A stretch of 64,000 bases of DNA from Streptomyces sp. CG 926 (GTDB lineage Bacteria; Actinomycetota; Actinomycetes; Streptomycetales; Streptomycetaceae). Location: NCBI RefSeq assembly GCF_003148825.1, contig NZ_QGGZ01000008.1, forward strand, positions 62,001-126,000, in the 5' to 3' direction. Below are positions 1 through 8,466 of this stretch, piece by piece. The stretch's first letter is position 1, and each line of letters starts with the position of its first letter. Below the pieces are notes generated by a model. That model saw only the letters and a list, made by a program, of their open reading frames with translations. It did no database searches and was not told the DNA's origin. The position numbers were made by a program, and so were the translations under genes.

Positions 1-186
1 AAGGAGTCCCTCGACCTCGACGGCCTGGACCTCCCGGCCGAGGACCTCGACTTCCTCCTCACCGTCGACAAGGAGGTCTGGCGCGAGGAGGCCGCCCTGG
101 TCCCCGAGCACCTCAACACCTACGGCGACCACACTCCCAAGGAGCTGTGGGACCAGTACCACGCACTCGTGGAGCGCCTGGGCTGA
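1..186 (+). CDS. pckG: Phosphoenolpyruvate carboxykinase (GTP), C-terminal end
   Basis: Only the last 61 codons are present; the gene begins left of the window. The tail reads LLTVDKEVWREE, then ELWDQYHALVERLG before TGA. This matches the C-terminal helix region of actinobacterial GTP-dependent PEP carboxykinases, where a WDQ..AL..RL ending is typical. The enzyme converts oxaloacetate to phosphoenolpyruvate in the cytoplasm (gluconeogenesis and anaplerosis). The active-site region lies outside the window, so the call rests on the tail alone. A tandem hairpin repeat follows 33 bp after the stop. Confidence 0.72.
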   Translation, partial: KESLDLDGLDLPAEDLDFLLTVDKEVWREEAALVPEHLNTYGDHTPKELWDQYHALVERLG

Positions 187-219
187 GCCAGGACGCGCCC
201 TGAAGAAGGGCCATCGAAC

Positions 220-284
220 GTGGGAGCCCCCGACCAAGCGGCGCCCACCGCTGTGGGAGCCCCCGACCAAGCGGCGCCCACCGC
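220..284. repeat. Tandem 32-bp hairpin repeat between convergent genes
   Basis: Two identical 32-bp units (220-251 and 253-284) are separated by one base. Each unit starts GTGGGAGCC and ends in GGCGCCCAC plus CGC, so each can fold into a 9-bp stem with one A/G mismatch. The pair lies between the end of pckG and the end of the leftward gene at 297. A bidirectional transcription terminator is the simplest reading; a REP-like element is the alternative. Confidence 0.6.
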
Positions 285-296
285 AGCACCGGCCTG

Positions 297-911
297 TCAG
301 GAAGAGCGTCCGCGCTCCTCCAGATAGGCCGTGTGCGTCTGCTGACGGCGGACCTCTGCTTCGCGGAGGTCCGCCGTCACTCTTTCCGCCTCCGCGTACA
401 GCAGGTCCAGCTGACGCTCCAGATGGCGCTCCGGGGACTCCCCGCCCGGAGTCAACCGGCTCCACCAACGCGTCCGGTTGTACGTGTCCACGCACTCCGG
501 AACGTCCCGCCGGATCGCCCGGGACAGCGCGTGCACCGCCTCCGGCTCGCCGGCCAGGACCTCCGCCACCCAACCCGGCTCCAGCAGCGCCCCGTACAGC
601 TCCAGCAGTGCGGCCCACCGGTCTTCCGTCGTCGCCGGCAGCTCCACCTCGCCCAGGTACTCACCGAGCCGTGTGAAGTCCGCGCGCAGCGCGCCGACCT
701 CCTCGCTCGGGTCGAAGGGCGGCGGCGCCACCCGCTCCGGCGGGGCGATCAGCGCGCCCGCCCCGTACAGCCCGGCGATCACCAGCGGCCCGTACGCGCC
801 GGCCGCCCCGGCGAGGGTCAGGCCCACCCCGACCACACCGCACGCGGACCCCGTCAGGTTCTTGCGCGACTCCAGGTACCCGAGCATCCGGCGCGCCCTA
901 TTGGTAGCCAC
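297..911 (-). CDS. Hypothetical membrane-associated protein, last gene of the TelA/VWA operon
   Basis: A 204-residue protein that I cannot assign to a family. Residues about 20-57 form a Gly/Ala-rich hydrophobic hairpin (two predicted membrane helices). Residues 58-204 are a charged, mostly helical cytoplasmic region ending in a long Glu/Arg-rich helix that may form a coiled coil. The GTG start at 911 overlaps the stop of the upstream lipoprotein gene by 14 bp, so translation is probably coupled. Being last in the operon suggests a role as a membrane partner of TelA or the VWA lipoprotein; this is inference. Confidence 0.75.
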   Translation of the reverse strand: MATNRARRMLGYLESRKNLTGSACGVVGVGLTLAGAAGAYGPLVIAGLYGAGALIAPPERVAPPPFDPSEEVGALRADFTRLGEYLGEVELPATTEDRWAALLELYGALLEPGWVAEVLAGEPEAVHALSRAIRRDVPECVDTYNRTRWWSRLTPGGESPERHLERQLDLLYAEAERVTADLREAEVRRQQTHTAYLEERGRSS

Positions 912-2523
912 GGATCTCCTCGAAGGCTCCGGCCAGCGAACGGTTCCCGCCGGTGGCGTCGAAGAGCCGCCCGCCGGTCAGTTCGGTGATGTGGGTGAGC
1001 TCCTTGCGGTCCGAGTCCCCGAACAGCACCGCGAAGACCGGCGTCTGCCGCTGCGCGGGCGGCAGGGCCGCGTAGAAGGAGTCGAAGTGCCCGGCCCCGA
1101 CCCCCTCGGTGTTCTCGCCGTCCGTCATCAGCACGATCGAGGTGAAGGCGTCCGCGCCGCCCTTGCCCAGGTGCTGGTACGCCGCCTCCAGACTGCCGTA
1201 CACCGCCGTACCCCCGTCCGGCTCCAGCGACTTCACGTCCCCTCGGATCGCGTCCAGGGCCGGCCCCGGATTGCCGGGTTCCACGACGTGCGTCCGCACC
1301 TTCTTCACCTTGGACCCGAAGGGCAGCAACGTCACCTCCTCACGGTCGCGGAACCGCTGCCCGGTACCCGAACTCCCCGAACCCGTCAGATCGGTGAGCG
1401 CCGCCTTCAGCCGCCCGATCCGGTCCTCCTCGCTCATCGAACCCGAGGTGTCCAGCACGTACACCGTCCGTGAGGGCCGGCGCAGCTCGTTCTCGTAGCC
1501 GGCCAGCAGCCCGTCCGCCACCGAACGCGACCCCGGGAAGGGCAGCTCGCGCCGCTTCTCCGGGTCCAACCCGGCGGCCGGCGTCACCCCGGCCGCGACC
1601 GGGCGGCGGAAGGTCTGCTCGGTGATCGCCTTCTGCGCCTGCGGGCCCGTCAGATACTCCGTCAGCGCCCGCCCCGAGTCACGCGCCCCGGCCGGGGCCG
1701 AGGTCAGCAACGTCAGCGGATAGTGGGCGGTGACCACACCGTCGCGCGGCCGGATCACCGTCAGCGGAGCCCCGGCCCCCTTGGCGTCCCGGTTCATCGA
1801 CAGCAGCACCGACTCGTAGTTCACGAGCGCGTCCACGTCCCCGCGCTTGGCGTAGGCGGTCGCCAGCCAGCCCGAGGAGCCCGAGGTCAGCTTCTGCCCG
1901 GCGAAGAACTCCTTCAGCCGGGGCGTGGCCGCCCGCACGTCCGCGTCGCTCAGCGCCGCCTGCGCGCCCGACAGCCCCGAGGCCACCGACACCAGCGCCG
2001 AGAAGCCGGAGTTGGAACGCACCGGATCCGTCATCCCGTACGTCAGTTTCCCGGCGGCCACCGCCTCGTGGACCGCCGGCCAGGTGACCTCCCCGGGCTG
2101 CCAGCCGAGCCGGGCCAGCGCCTCCGGCCGCACCCCGAGCGCGACCGGCGAGGACATCACCGGGGTCTCGCTGGAGAGCTTCCCGGCCGCCTCCGGCCGC
2201 AGCCGCAGGTAGTCGTTGGAGGAGAGCCAGATGGCGTCGTACTTGCCGTCCGCCGCCCCCGAGGCGACCTGCTCGGCGGCGTCCAACGTCCCGGACCAGG
2301 TCAGCTCGACGCTGACGCCGGTGGCGGCCTTCGCGGCCTTCAGGATCGGTTCCATGTCACCGAGCTCGCTGGAGGCCAGCACCCGCAGGTGACCTTCCTC
2401 GTACCTCGACCGCGTGGGCTCGGCGGGCCCGTCGGCGGTGCAGCCCGTCGCGGCCATCAGCCCGGCGAGGGCGAAGCCGATCCAGGCCCGTCGGCGCGGG
2501 CCCCGCCCGCGGGCGGCGCTCAC
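898..2523 (-). CDS. Lipoprotein with substrate-binding-like domain fused to a VWA domain
   Basis: A 541-residue exported protein. The N-terminus has an Arg-rich stretch, a hydrophobic core and the lipobox AATGC (Cys about 28), so it should be anchored on the outer face of the membrane. Residues about 40-340 resemble a periplasmic-binding-protein fold (VRSNSGFSALVS, DALVNYESVL), paralogous to the protein encoded at 3701-4795. Residues about 355-541 are a von Willebrand A domain with an intact MIDAS motif, DTSGSMSEED, and a later MTDGENTEG. The GTG start at 2523 overlaps the telA stop in a GTGA; a longer frame running into telA exists but lacks a signal peptide at its start. It probably binds an unknown ligand or partner in a metal-dependent manner outside the cell. 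Confidence 0.85.
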   Translation of the reverse strand: MSAARGRGPRRRAWIGFALAGLMAATGCTADGPAEPTRSRYEEGHLRVLASSELGDMEPILKAAKAATGVSVELTWSGTLDAAEQVASGAADGKYDAIWLSSNDYLRLRPEAAGKLSSETPVMSSPVALGVRPEALARLGWQPGEVTWPAVHEAVAAGKLTYGMTDPVRSNSGFSALVSVASGLSGAQAALSDADVRAATPRLKEFFAGQKLTSGSSGWLATAYAKRGDVDALVNYESVLLSMNRDAKGAGAPLTVIRPRDGVVTAHYPLTLLTSAPAGARDSGRALTEYLTGPQAQKAITEQTFRRPVAAGVTPAAGLDPEKRRELPFPGSRSVADGLLAGYENELRRPSRTVYVLDTSGSMSEEDRIGRLKAALTDLTGSGSSGTGQRFRDREEVTLLPFGSKVKKVRTHVVEPGNPGPALDAIRGDVKSLEPDGGTAVYGSLEAAYQHLGKGGADAFTSIVLMTDGENTEGVGAGHFDSFYAALPPAQRQTPVFAVLFGDSDRKELTHITELTGGRLFDATGGNRSLAGAFEEIRGYQ

Positions 2524-3704
2524 AGCGCACCGCCTTCCAGGGAAGCGGCACCGCGGGTCCGCGCGAGGTGCGCCGAGGCGCTCTGCAGCTCGCCGGCCAG
2601 CGACTCCACCGTTGCCGCCATGTTCTGCGTCGCCTGCACCTTGAACGTGTCGATCGCGTCCAGGGTCTTGTAGATCTGCGCGAAGGCGGTCCGCAGGGTC
2701 TCGACGCCCACCGCCGGATCGGCCGCGATCCGCTGGATCTCGCCGCTCTGTGTGGACAGCATCTCCGCGTTGCCCCGGATCAGCTCCTCGGTGGTCCCCC
2801 TCAGGGCGTCGACCTGCTCGATCACCTTGCGCTGGTTGTCGAGGGCCGACGCCAGCATCACGGCGATCCGCAGCGCGGACACGGTGGTGGTGGCGGCCCG
2901 GTCGACGCCCTTGATCAGCTCGTCGTTGTTGCGCCGGACCACGTCCATCGCCAGATAGCCCTGCGCGCAGACGGCCAGCTGCGTCAGCAGGTCCTGGTGC
3001 TTCTGCCGGACCGGGAAGAGCACGTCCGCGCGCAGCGCGTCGGCCGCACCCGGATCGGTGTGCTCCGCCTCGGCGATCCGCTGCTCGACGGCGCCGTCCA
3101 GGGCCTCGGTCAGGACCGCGTACTCCTGGAGCTTGCCCATGGTCTCCCACAGGCGCGAACGCTCGGTGTGCAACGCCGCGTTGTCGCGGCGCAGCTCGTC
3201 CTGGCCGCCGCGCAGCGAGCCCACGATCTTGTTGAGGGTGGCCTGGGAGGAGGCGTACTTCGCCACGTGGTCGCGGAACCTGTTGCCGCCCGGCAGCTTC
3301 GCGAGCAGCTTGCGGGCTCCCTTGGCGGGTGTGTCCCGCGGGTCGAGGTCCTCGACCGTGCGCCGCAGCTCCACGAGGGAGCCCGCGACCCGGGCCTGGG
3401 CGTCGCCGCCGTCGGAGCCCAGCGAGCGTACGGCCCGCTCCAGCATCCGGTTGGACTGCTGGGCGGCGCTGCGGATGTCGCCGGCGCCGAGACCGGCTAT
3501 CTCACCGATGCGCTGCGCGAACTCGGGGGAGCGGGCGTCGATCGCGGCGAGCGAGCCCACGTACTCCCCGGCCCGGCGGGCCATCTCCTCGCGGACGCCG
3601 TCCTGCAGCGGGACCAGCCCGGCGGCCTGCTCCTTGCGTACGGGGGCGACGGGCTCCGGCGGGCTCAGCCGGAAGGACGTGTCCTCGGGCGGTGTCGTTG
3701 TCAT
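2520..3704 (-). CDS. telA: TelA-family (toxic anion resistance) protein
   Basis: A 394-residue cytoplasmic, almost all-helical protein of the TelA family (Pfam PF05816). Visible family features are the central FRDHVAKYASSQATLNKIV segment and a Gln/Asn/Arg-rich region around VRRNNDELIKGVDRAATTT, followed by ALRIAVMLASALDNQRKVI. Family members occur in tellurite- and envelope-stress loci; their biochemical function is not settled. The ATG start overlaps the upstream gene's stop (ATGA) and the stop overlaps the next GTG start (GTGA), so three consecutive genes are translationally coupled. No TerC or TerD genes are nearby, which sets this locus apart from classic ter operons. Confidence 0.88.
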   Translation of the reverse strand: MTTTPPEDTSFRLSPPEPVAPVRKEQAAGLVPLQDGVREEMARRAGEYVGSLAAIDARSPEFAQRIGEIAGLGAGDIRSAAQQSNRMLERAVRSLGSDGGDAQARVAGSLVELRRTVEDLDPRDTPAKGARKLLAKLPGGNRFRDHVAKYASSQATLNKIVGSLRGGQDELRRDNAALHTERSRLWETMGKLQEYAVLTEALDGAVEQRIAEAEHTDPGAADALRADVLFPVRQKHQDLLTQLAVCAQGYLAMDVVRRNNDELIKGVDRAATTTVSALRIAVMLASALDNQRKVIEQVDALRGTTEELIRGNAEMLSTQSGEIQRIAADPAVGVETLRTAFAQIYKTLDAIDTFKVQATQNMAATVESLAGELQSASAHLARTRGAASLEGGAL

Positions 3705-4795
3705 GGCGTGTCCCCCTGGCCCTTGGCGCGCTGGGCCAGCGCCATCAGGATCTTGACGGTGGGTGTGCCGACCTGGCGGATGCCGGTCAGCCCCGTGTTG
3801 AGGTAGGCGGTGTGCGGCGCCGTGGCCGCGGTGAACTCGGCCACGCCCTCCTGCGGGCGGAACCCGCGGAGCACGGCCAGTTCGCGCAGCTTCGGATCGG
3901 TGGCGAGGAGGGTGCCCAGCTCCTTCGCCTGCTCGGTCAGCGGCACGAAGGTGTGCGCCGAGTTGACGGTGGTGTCCGGGTAGAGCACGACCATGTCGCC
4001 CGGATCCTGGTGCTGCATCAGCAGCGAGGCCACCTGGGACTCGTACACCAGGATCAGCGGTTCGCCGCTGCCGCTGATGAAGGCCCGGAAGGGGTCGTCG
4101 GTGCTGGGCTCCAGCGCGCCCTGGACGGAGATGAGCTTGCGCATCAGGGGCGCGGTGCGGGCGATGCCGGCGTCGTCGGCGACCACGGTGTTGCCGTTCG
4201 CGACGTTGGACGTGGCGGCGAGGAAGAGGGCGCCGGAGTTGGAGGAGGACGGGTCGGTGGTCTTGATGAACACCGTGCCGGTCAGCTCGGCGTAGGCGGA
4301 GGAGCCGGGCAGCTGCTGCCAGGTGCGGTCCTCGCCGGAGTCCTTGAGGAAGGGGCCCATGAGCAGGGTCCCGGAGTTCTTGCCGGTCATCCTGGCGAGG
4401 CCGTTGTCGGCCAGCACCTTGGCGGCGCCCTGCCGGGCGATGACGACCAGGGGGGAGAAGAACGGCTTGGTCTCCTGGACCCCCTTGAGTCCGGCGGCGG
4501 CCGCGACCTCCTTGGCGGGTTCACTGCTGCTGGGGAAGGCGAAGTCGAACTCCTTGAGGGCGAGCTGGTCCATCGCCCAGGAGCCAGAGGTCTCCGTCTT
4601 CACGGTGTAGCCCTTGGCGGCAAGGGCCTTGACGACGTCGGGGTCGCGGAAGAATTCGGACTTCTCCGAGCCGATGACGCCACGCACGGTCTTCGTTGCC
4701 GTGGTTTCTGGGTGATCCTGCCCCTGGAATGCGACGACGTAGAGCACGCCGCCGATCAGGAGGAGGCCCAGGACGATTCCTAGGATGCGTCTCAC
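3701..4795 (-). CDS. Membrane-anchored substrate-binding-like protein, first gene of the TelA operon
   Basis: A 364-residue protein starting VRRILGIVLGLLLIGGVLYV, a signal anchor with no lipobox Cys. The rest looks like an extracellular binding-protein fold (DFAFPSSSEPAKEV, TDPSSSNSGALFLAA, LILVYESQVASLL). It is paralogous to the binding domain of the VWA lipoprotein downstream, so the operon contains a duplicated binding module. I chose GTG at 4795 because it places the membrane segment at the N-terminus; an in-frame TTG at 4834 would add 13 residues, and neither start has a strong ribosome site. No transporter permease is present, so it probably serves the TelA/VWA system. Confidence 0.78.
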   Translation of the reverse strand: MRRILGIVLGLLLIGGVLYVVAFQGQDHPETTATKTVRGVIGSEKSEFFRDPDVVKALAAKGYTVKTETSGSWAMDQLALKEFDFAFPSSSEPAKEVAAAAGLKGVQETKPFFSPLVVIARQGAAKVLADNGLARMTGKNSGTLLMGPFLKDSGEDRTWQQLPGSSAYAELTGTVFIKTTDPSSSNSGALFLAATSNVANGNTVVADDAGIARTAPLMRKLISVQGALEPSTDDPFRAFISGSGEPLILVYESQVASLLMQHQDPGDMVVLYPDTTVNSAHTFVPLTEQAKELGTLLATDPKLRELAVLRGFRPQEGVAEFTAATAPHTAYLNTGLTGIRQVGTPTVKILMALAQRAKGQGDTP

Positions 4796-4932
4796 GGGTG
4801 CAGCGTGCTCGCGGAAACCCACATTCCGCGCCAAGTTGAATGAACGTCAGGTGTCCAGGCGGTCCCACTTCGAAATGCTGTGTGAGCCCTCGGGTGCTGG
4901 TGGGCGGGGCGGCGGCCCGGGAGGATCAGGAC

Positions 4933-5361
4933 ATGGCTGTGAGCACGTTGAAATGGCAGGGCTGGCTGGTCGGCCTGGTGACGGTGGCCGGGCTGCTGGT
5001 GTTCGCCCCGCTGGGTCTGTACGTGTGGGCGAGCGGCGGCGATCCGCCGCAGGCGCCGCCGCGGGCGGCGGTGGAGGACGTACGCGTCACCGGGTGCCGC
5101 ATCGATCCGGCCAGCCGCCGGGTGGTGGCCGCCGTGGAGGCGACGGGGCGGGCCGAGGGCCCCGGCGCGTACGTCGTCACGGTGGAGTTCCGCGACCGCG
5201 CCGAACCGGACCCGCGAGGGCGGGCCGCCCAGGCGTTGGTGAAGATTCCGGGCGTGGCCCCGGGCGCGACCGAGTACGGGGAAGCGGTCGGCCCGGTGTG
5301 GCCGGTGGCGACGGTGCCCTGGTGCGGGGTCGCCGGCGCGGAGTTCGCGCGGACTCCCTGA
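4933..5361 (+). CDS. Hypothetical single-pass membrane protein
   Basis: 142 residues. A short N-terminus is followed by one hydrophobic segment (about residues 11-31, LVGLVTVAGLLVFAPLGLYV) and a small extracytoplasmic domain rich in Val and Arg that looks like a beta-sandwich (VEDVRVTGC, YVVTVEFRDRAE). Two Cys (VTGC and VPWCG) could form a disulfide. The ATG at 4933 was chosen because GGGAGG sits about 9 bp upstream. The gene is divergent from the TelA operon, so the two may share a control region. No family recognised. Confidence 0.7.
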   Translation: MAVSTLKWQGWLVGLVTVAGLLVFAPLGLYVWASGGDPPQAPPRAAVEDVRVTGCRIDPASRRVVAAVEATGRAEGPGAYVVTVEFRDRAEPDPRGRAAQALVKIPGVAPGATEYGEAVGPVWPVATVPWCGVAGAEFARTP

Positions 5362-5409
5362 GCGGAGGCAGTGCGCGGCCGGTCGCCACCGGTCCTCACC
5401 GTGCGGCGA

Positions 5410-6063
5410 TCAGCCGTTCTTGTTCACCTTGATGACGACGGTGCTGCACACCTTGTCGGCGAAGGTCTGCTTCTTCTCGTCCCACAGCGGCCACAGGTAG
5501 CCGATGTAGCAGGCGGCGCCGTCGAGGAAGTGCGCCAGCCGGCGGACGAACGCCATGCCGAAGCCGAGCGTGGCCCCGTCCATCTCACGGTGCACGCTGG
5601 TGCCGACGATCTTCTTACCGATCGTCTGGCCGGTGGTGCCTTCCTTGTACACCTGGAAGATGCCCATGCCGAGGGCGTAGAGCATGCCGACCAGGCTGAG
5701 GACGCCGGCGATCGCCTCGGTCGACTCGTCGGTGGCGATGGCCGCGCCGATACCGATGAGCGCGTACATCGGGCCCGCGATGATCAGTGCGTCGAGCAGG
5801 GTCGCGCCCACGCGCAGACCCCAGTGGGCGAGCGGCGGCATCCCCGAGCCCGGCATGCCCGGCGCGGGCATGCCCGGCGGCGGGTACGCGCCGTACGGCG
5901 GCGGGGTCTGCTGCGGGTAGCCGTACTGCGGGGCGGCGCCCTGCGGCGGCTGCTGGGGGTAGCCGTACTGCGGGGGCACGCCCTGCGGGGCCTGCTGCGG
6001 GTGGCCGGGCTGCCCCTGCGGAGGCTGCTGGCCGTAGGGGTTGTTGGGGTCGCCGAAGCTCAT
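5410..6063 (-). CDS. RDD family membrane protein
   Basis: 217 residues. The first 75 or so are a Pro/Gln/Gly/Tyr-rich low-complexity tail with repeats of the type PQYGYPQQ. The rest is an RDD domain (PF06271): an Arg-Asp pair spaced across the first membrane helix (LRVGATLLDALII), three to four hydrophobic segments, and the conserved end GQTIGKKIVGTSV...FADKVCSTVVI. RDD proteins are integral membrane proteins, some proposed to be transporters; the substrate here is unknown. Actinobacterial members often carry this disordered N-terminal tail. Confidence 0.9.
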   Translation of the reverse strand: MSFGDPNNPYGQQPPQGQPGHPQQAPQGVPPQYGYPQQPPQGAAPQYGYPQQTPPPYGAYPPPGMPAPGMPGSGMPPLAHWGLRVGATLLDALIIAGPMYALIGIGAAIATDESTEAIAGVLSLVGMLYALGMGIFQVYKEGTTGQTIGKKIVGTSVHREMDGATLGFGMAFVRRLAHFLDGAACYIGYLWPLWDEKKQTFADKVCSTVVIKVNKNG

Positions 6064-6272
6064 GGGCGAGTCTCTCCAGAATGCTCGAACGGGGACGGAG
6101 CGGAGAGGAGGAGAACGACCATGTGGAGCGGCCTCCCCCGTGCTGCCGCGATCTTTCAGCCATCATCGTGTTCGGAGCACGGGGTTCTGTCCAATTTCCG
6201 CCGCTGCCGCAGGCGCTCGGCGCGGAACGTGGCACCCGATCCGGAGCCTACGCGGCCCCGGACCGGGGCCGT

Positions 6273-6665
6273 CTAGAGGGCGCCGGCCAGGTCCGAGGAC
6301 TTCAGGGCGGCGGCGTGCGCGTCCATGCGCTCGGCGGCGAGGATCGCGACGGTGGTGTCGGCGCGCGACGCGGCGACGAGGAGCGCGCGGGCGGCGAGGT
6401 CGTGCGCGCGCCGGTGCAGCGCGGCGGTGTCCTCGGGGGAGCGGCGCGGGGCGCGGGCGGGCCGGCTCCCGCGCAGTCGTGCGACCTGGGCGGCGATCTC
6501 GGCCGCGCCCTCGTCGAGCCCGAGCTCGTCGGTGACGGCGAGCAGCGCCGCGAGGTGGCCGGCGAGCTGGATGTCCAGCGCTTCGCCGCGGCTGCTGTGC
6601 GGGTAGTCGGCCGGAGTGGCGCCCATGCGGTGGACGACCGGCTTCGTGCGGATCGGCTCGTACAT
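6273..6665 (-). CDS. Hypothetical Ala-rich helical protein
   Basis: 130 residues, soluble, strongly helical and rich in Ala, Arg and Asp. No signal peptide, membrane segment or catalytic motif is visible. The ATG is supported by an AGGAGG site 7 bp upstream. The gene lies between the RDD gene and the aminotransferase gene on the same strand, with gaps over 100 bp on either side, so it is probably transcribed alone. I do not recognise the family; the coding call rests on codon bias and the clear start signal. Confidence 0.7.
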   Translation of the reverse strand: MYEPIRTKPVVHRMGATPADYPHSSRGEALDIQLAGHLAALLAVTDELGLDEGAAEIAAQVARLRGSRPARAPRRSPEDTAALHRRAHDLAARALLVAASRADTTVAILAAERMDAHAAALKSSDLAGAL

Positions 6666-6788
6666 GAGGTGGCCTCCTGCGTGGTCAGGAGACCATCCTA
6701 CATTGGATCGGTTCTAAAGTTGAGGTGAATCCTGTTGCTGGGGGCTGCGTCTCGCCGGCTGGACTCCGGCGAGACGCACCGCTCGTGG

Positions 6789-8000
6789 TTACAGCTGGCT
6801 GTAGCCGTCGAGGAAGTTCCCGATCCGGGTCACGGCGTCGGCCAGATCCTTGGCGTTCGGCAGGGTCACGATCCGGAAGTGGTCGGGCTCGGGCCAGTTG
6901 AAGCCCGTACCGTGCACCACCATGATCTTCTCGGCCCGCAGCAGGTCCAGGACCATCTGCCGGTCGTCCTTGATCTTGTAGACGGACGGGTCCAGTCGCG
7001 GGAAGGCGTACAGCGCGCCCTTCGGCTTGACGCACGTGACGCCCGGGATCTGGGTGAGCAGGTCGTACGCGACGTTGCGCTGCTCCAGGATCCGCCCGCC
7101 GGGCAGGACCAGGTCCTCGATCGACTGCCGGCCGCCGAGCGCCGTGGCCACGGCGTACTGCGAGGGCATGTTCGCGCACAGACGCATGTTCGCCAGGACC
7201 GTGAGGCCCTCGATGTAGCAGGCGGCGTGCTTCTTGGGGCCGCAGACCGCCATCCAGCCGGACCGGTAGCCGGCGACCCGGTAGTTCTTCGAGAGCCCGT
7301 TGAAGGTCAGCGTCAGCAGGTCGGGGGCGATGGCGGCGGTGTTGTGGTGCACGGTGCCGTCGTAGAGGATCCGGTCGTAGATCTCGTCCGAGCAGACGAC
7401 CAGGTTGTGGCGGCGCGCGATGTCGGTGAGTCCGCGCAGCATCTCTTCGTCGTAGACGGCGCCGGTCGGGTTGTTCGGGTTGATGATGACGATCGCCTTG
7501 GTGCGATCGGTGACCTTGCGCTCGATGTCGGCGAGGTCGGGCATCCAGTCGGACTGCTCGTCGCAGCGGTAGTGCACGGCCGTACCGCCGGCCAGCGACA
7601 CGGAGGCGGTCCACAGCGGGTAGTCCGGTGCGGGGACCAGGACCTCGTCGCCGTCGTCGAGCAGCGCCTGCATCGACATCTGGATCAGCTCGGAGACGCC
7701 GTTGCCGAGGTAGATGTCCTCGACGTCCAGGTCGATGCCCTTGGTCTGGTAGTGCTGCATGACCGCGCGGCGCGCGGAGAGCAGCCCCTTCGCGTCACCG
7801 TAACCGTGGGCGGAGCCCAGGTTGCGGAGCATGTCCTCAAGGATCTCCGGAGGGCACTCGAAGCCGAAGGCCGCGGGGTTGCCCGTGTTGAGCTTGAGGA
7901 TGCGATGACCTGCTGCTTCGAGCCGCATCGCCTCGTCGAGCACGGGGCCGCGGATCTCGTAACAGACATTGGCGAGTTTGGTTGACTGGATCACCTGCAT
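6789..8000 (-). CDS. alaA: PLP-dependent aminotransferase, alanine transaminase AlaA type
   Basis: 403 residues, the normal length for class I/II aminotransferases. It carries the Asn-binding motif INPNNPTGAVY (about 173-183), the Asp/Tyr segment SDEIYDRILYDG (about 204-215), the Schiff-base lysine in GLSKNYRVAGYRSGW (Lys about 238) and a C-terminal Arg in FRIVTLP. The stretch GPKKHAACYIEGLTVLANMRLCAN is characteristic of the E. coli AlaA group, which converts pyruvate plus glutamate to alanine plus 2-oxoglutarate. It acts in the cytoplasm. The ATG start opens a 303-bp intergenic region likely to hold its promoter. Confidence 0.88.
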   Translation of the reverse strand: MQVIQSTKLANVCYEIRGPVLDEAMRLEAAGHRILKLNTGNPAAFGFECPPEILEDMLRNLGSAHGYGDAKGLLSARRAVMQHYQTKGIDLDVEDIYLGNGVSELIQMSMQALLDDGDEVLVPAPDYPLWTASVSLAGGTAVHYRCDEQSDWMPDLADIERKVTDRTKAIVIINPNNPTGAVYDEEMLRGLTDIARRHNLVVCSDEIYDRILYDGTVHHNTAAIAPDLLTLTFNGLSKNYRVAGYRSGWMAVCGPKKHAACYIEGLTVLANMRLCANMPSQYAVATALGGRQSIEDLVLPGGRILEQRNVAYDLLTQIPGVTCVKPKGALYAFPRLDPSVYKIKDDRQMVLDLLRAEKIMVVHGTGFNWPEPDHFRIVTLPNAKDLADAVTRIGNFLDGYSQL

Positions 8001-8303
8001 GACGGGAGCTTACGGTCCCGGGTGCGGGCGTGACGTGTGTTTTCGAAGAGAGGTTCGCGGGGCGGTTTGTCCCACTTCGGGTAATGGGTGGGTGGGGAAG
8101 TGGTCCCCCCTTGGAATCCGGGGCCGCGCCCGCGTTCCGACCTGCGGAATGAGTGGGCGGCGGGTCGGGGCGAGCGCATGGTGTTGCGCTCGTCACCCCA
8201 GGTGGCCGGGTGGATCGGGTGCGACCGGGTAGGCCGCATTGAGTACCCCGGATGAGTACGCGCACTCATGTGGCCCTCGGTGCCTCGGTGGAGGCTGGGC
8301 GGC
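8001..8303. other. Divergent intergenic region with inverted repeat
   Basis: This gap separates alaA (leftward) from a small membrane-protein gene (rightward) and must contain both promoters. At 8252-8269 there is ATGAGT-ACGCGC-ACTCAT, a 6-bp inverted repeat with a 6-bp spacer, 35 bp before the rightward start codon and therefore placed like an operator or promoter element. G-rich runs occupy 8078-8110. No gene was found in this interval. Confidence 0.45.
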
Positions 8304-8453
8304 ATGAACCAGGGCGAGTGGAAGCCGGCGGACCACCGCCGGCGTACCGAACGGGTCGCCGCGGTCGTGGTGGCCGCGGCCGGCGCCCTCATGGCGGCAG
8401 GAGCGCTCTTCGTCGCGTTCTTCCTGCTGGTGTACGTGTACAGCGGCAACTGA
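8304..8453 (+). CDS. Small single-pass membrane protein
   Basis: 49 residues: a charged N-terminus (MNQGEWKPADHRRRTERV) followed by one long hydrophobic helix (about residues 19-45, AAVVVAAAGALMAAGALF then VAFFLLVYVY). The ATG has GGAGG about 9 bp upstream. The positive-inside rule suggests the N-terminus is cytoplasmic. The next gene starts 13 bp downstream, so the pair is probably co-transcribed. Function unknown. Confidence 0.65.
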   Translation: MNQGEWKPADHRRRTERVAAVVVAAAGALMAAGALFVAFFLLVYVYSGN

Positions 8454-8466
8454 GGAGCGCGGGACA

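Noticed and set aside
220..284. CRISPR-like direct repeats
   Set aside because: Only two units separated by one base, each self-complementary, no spacers and no cas genes.
898..3150. A longer VWA protein starting inside telA
   Set aside because: The extra 209 residues are out-of-frame telA sequence; the GTG at 2523 opens a proper lipoprotein signal.
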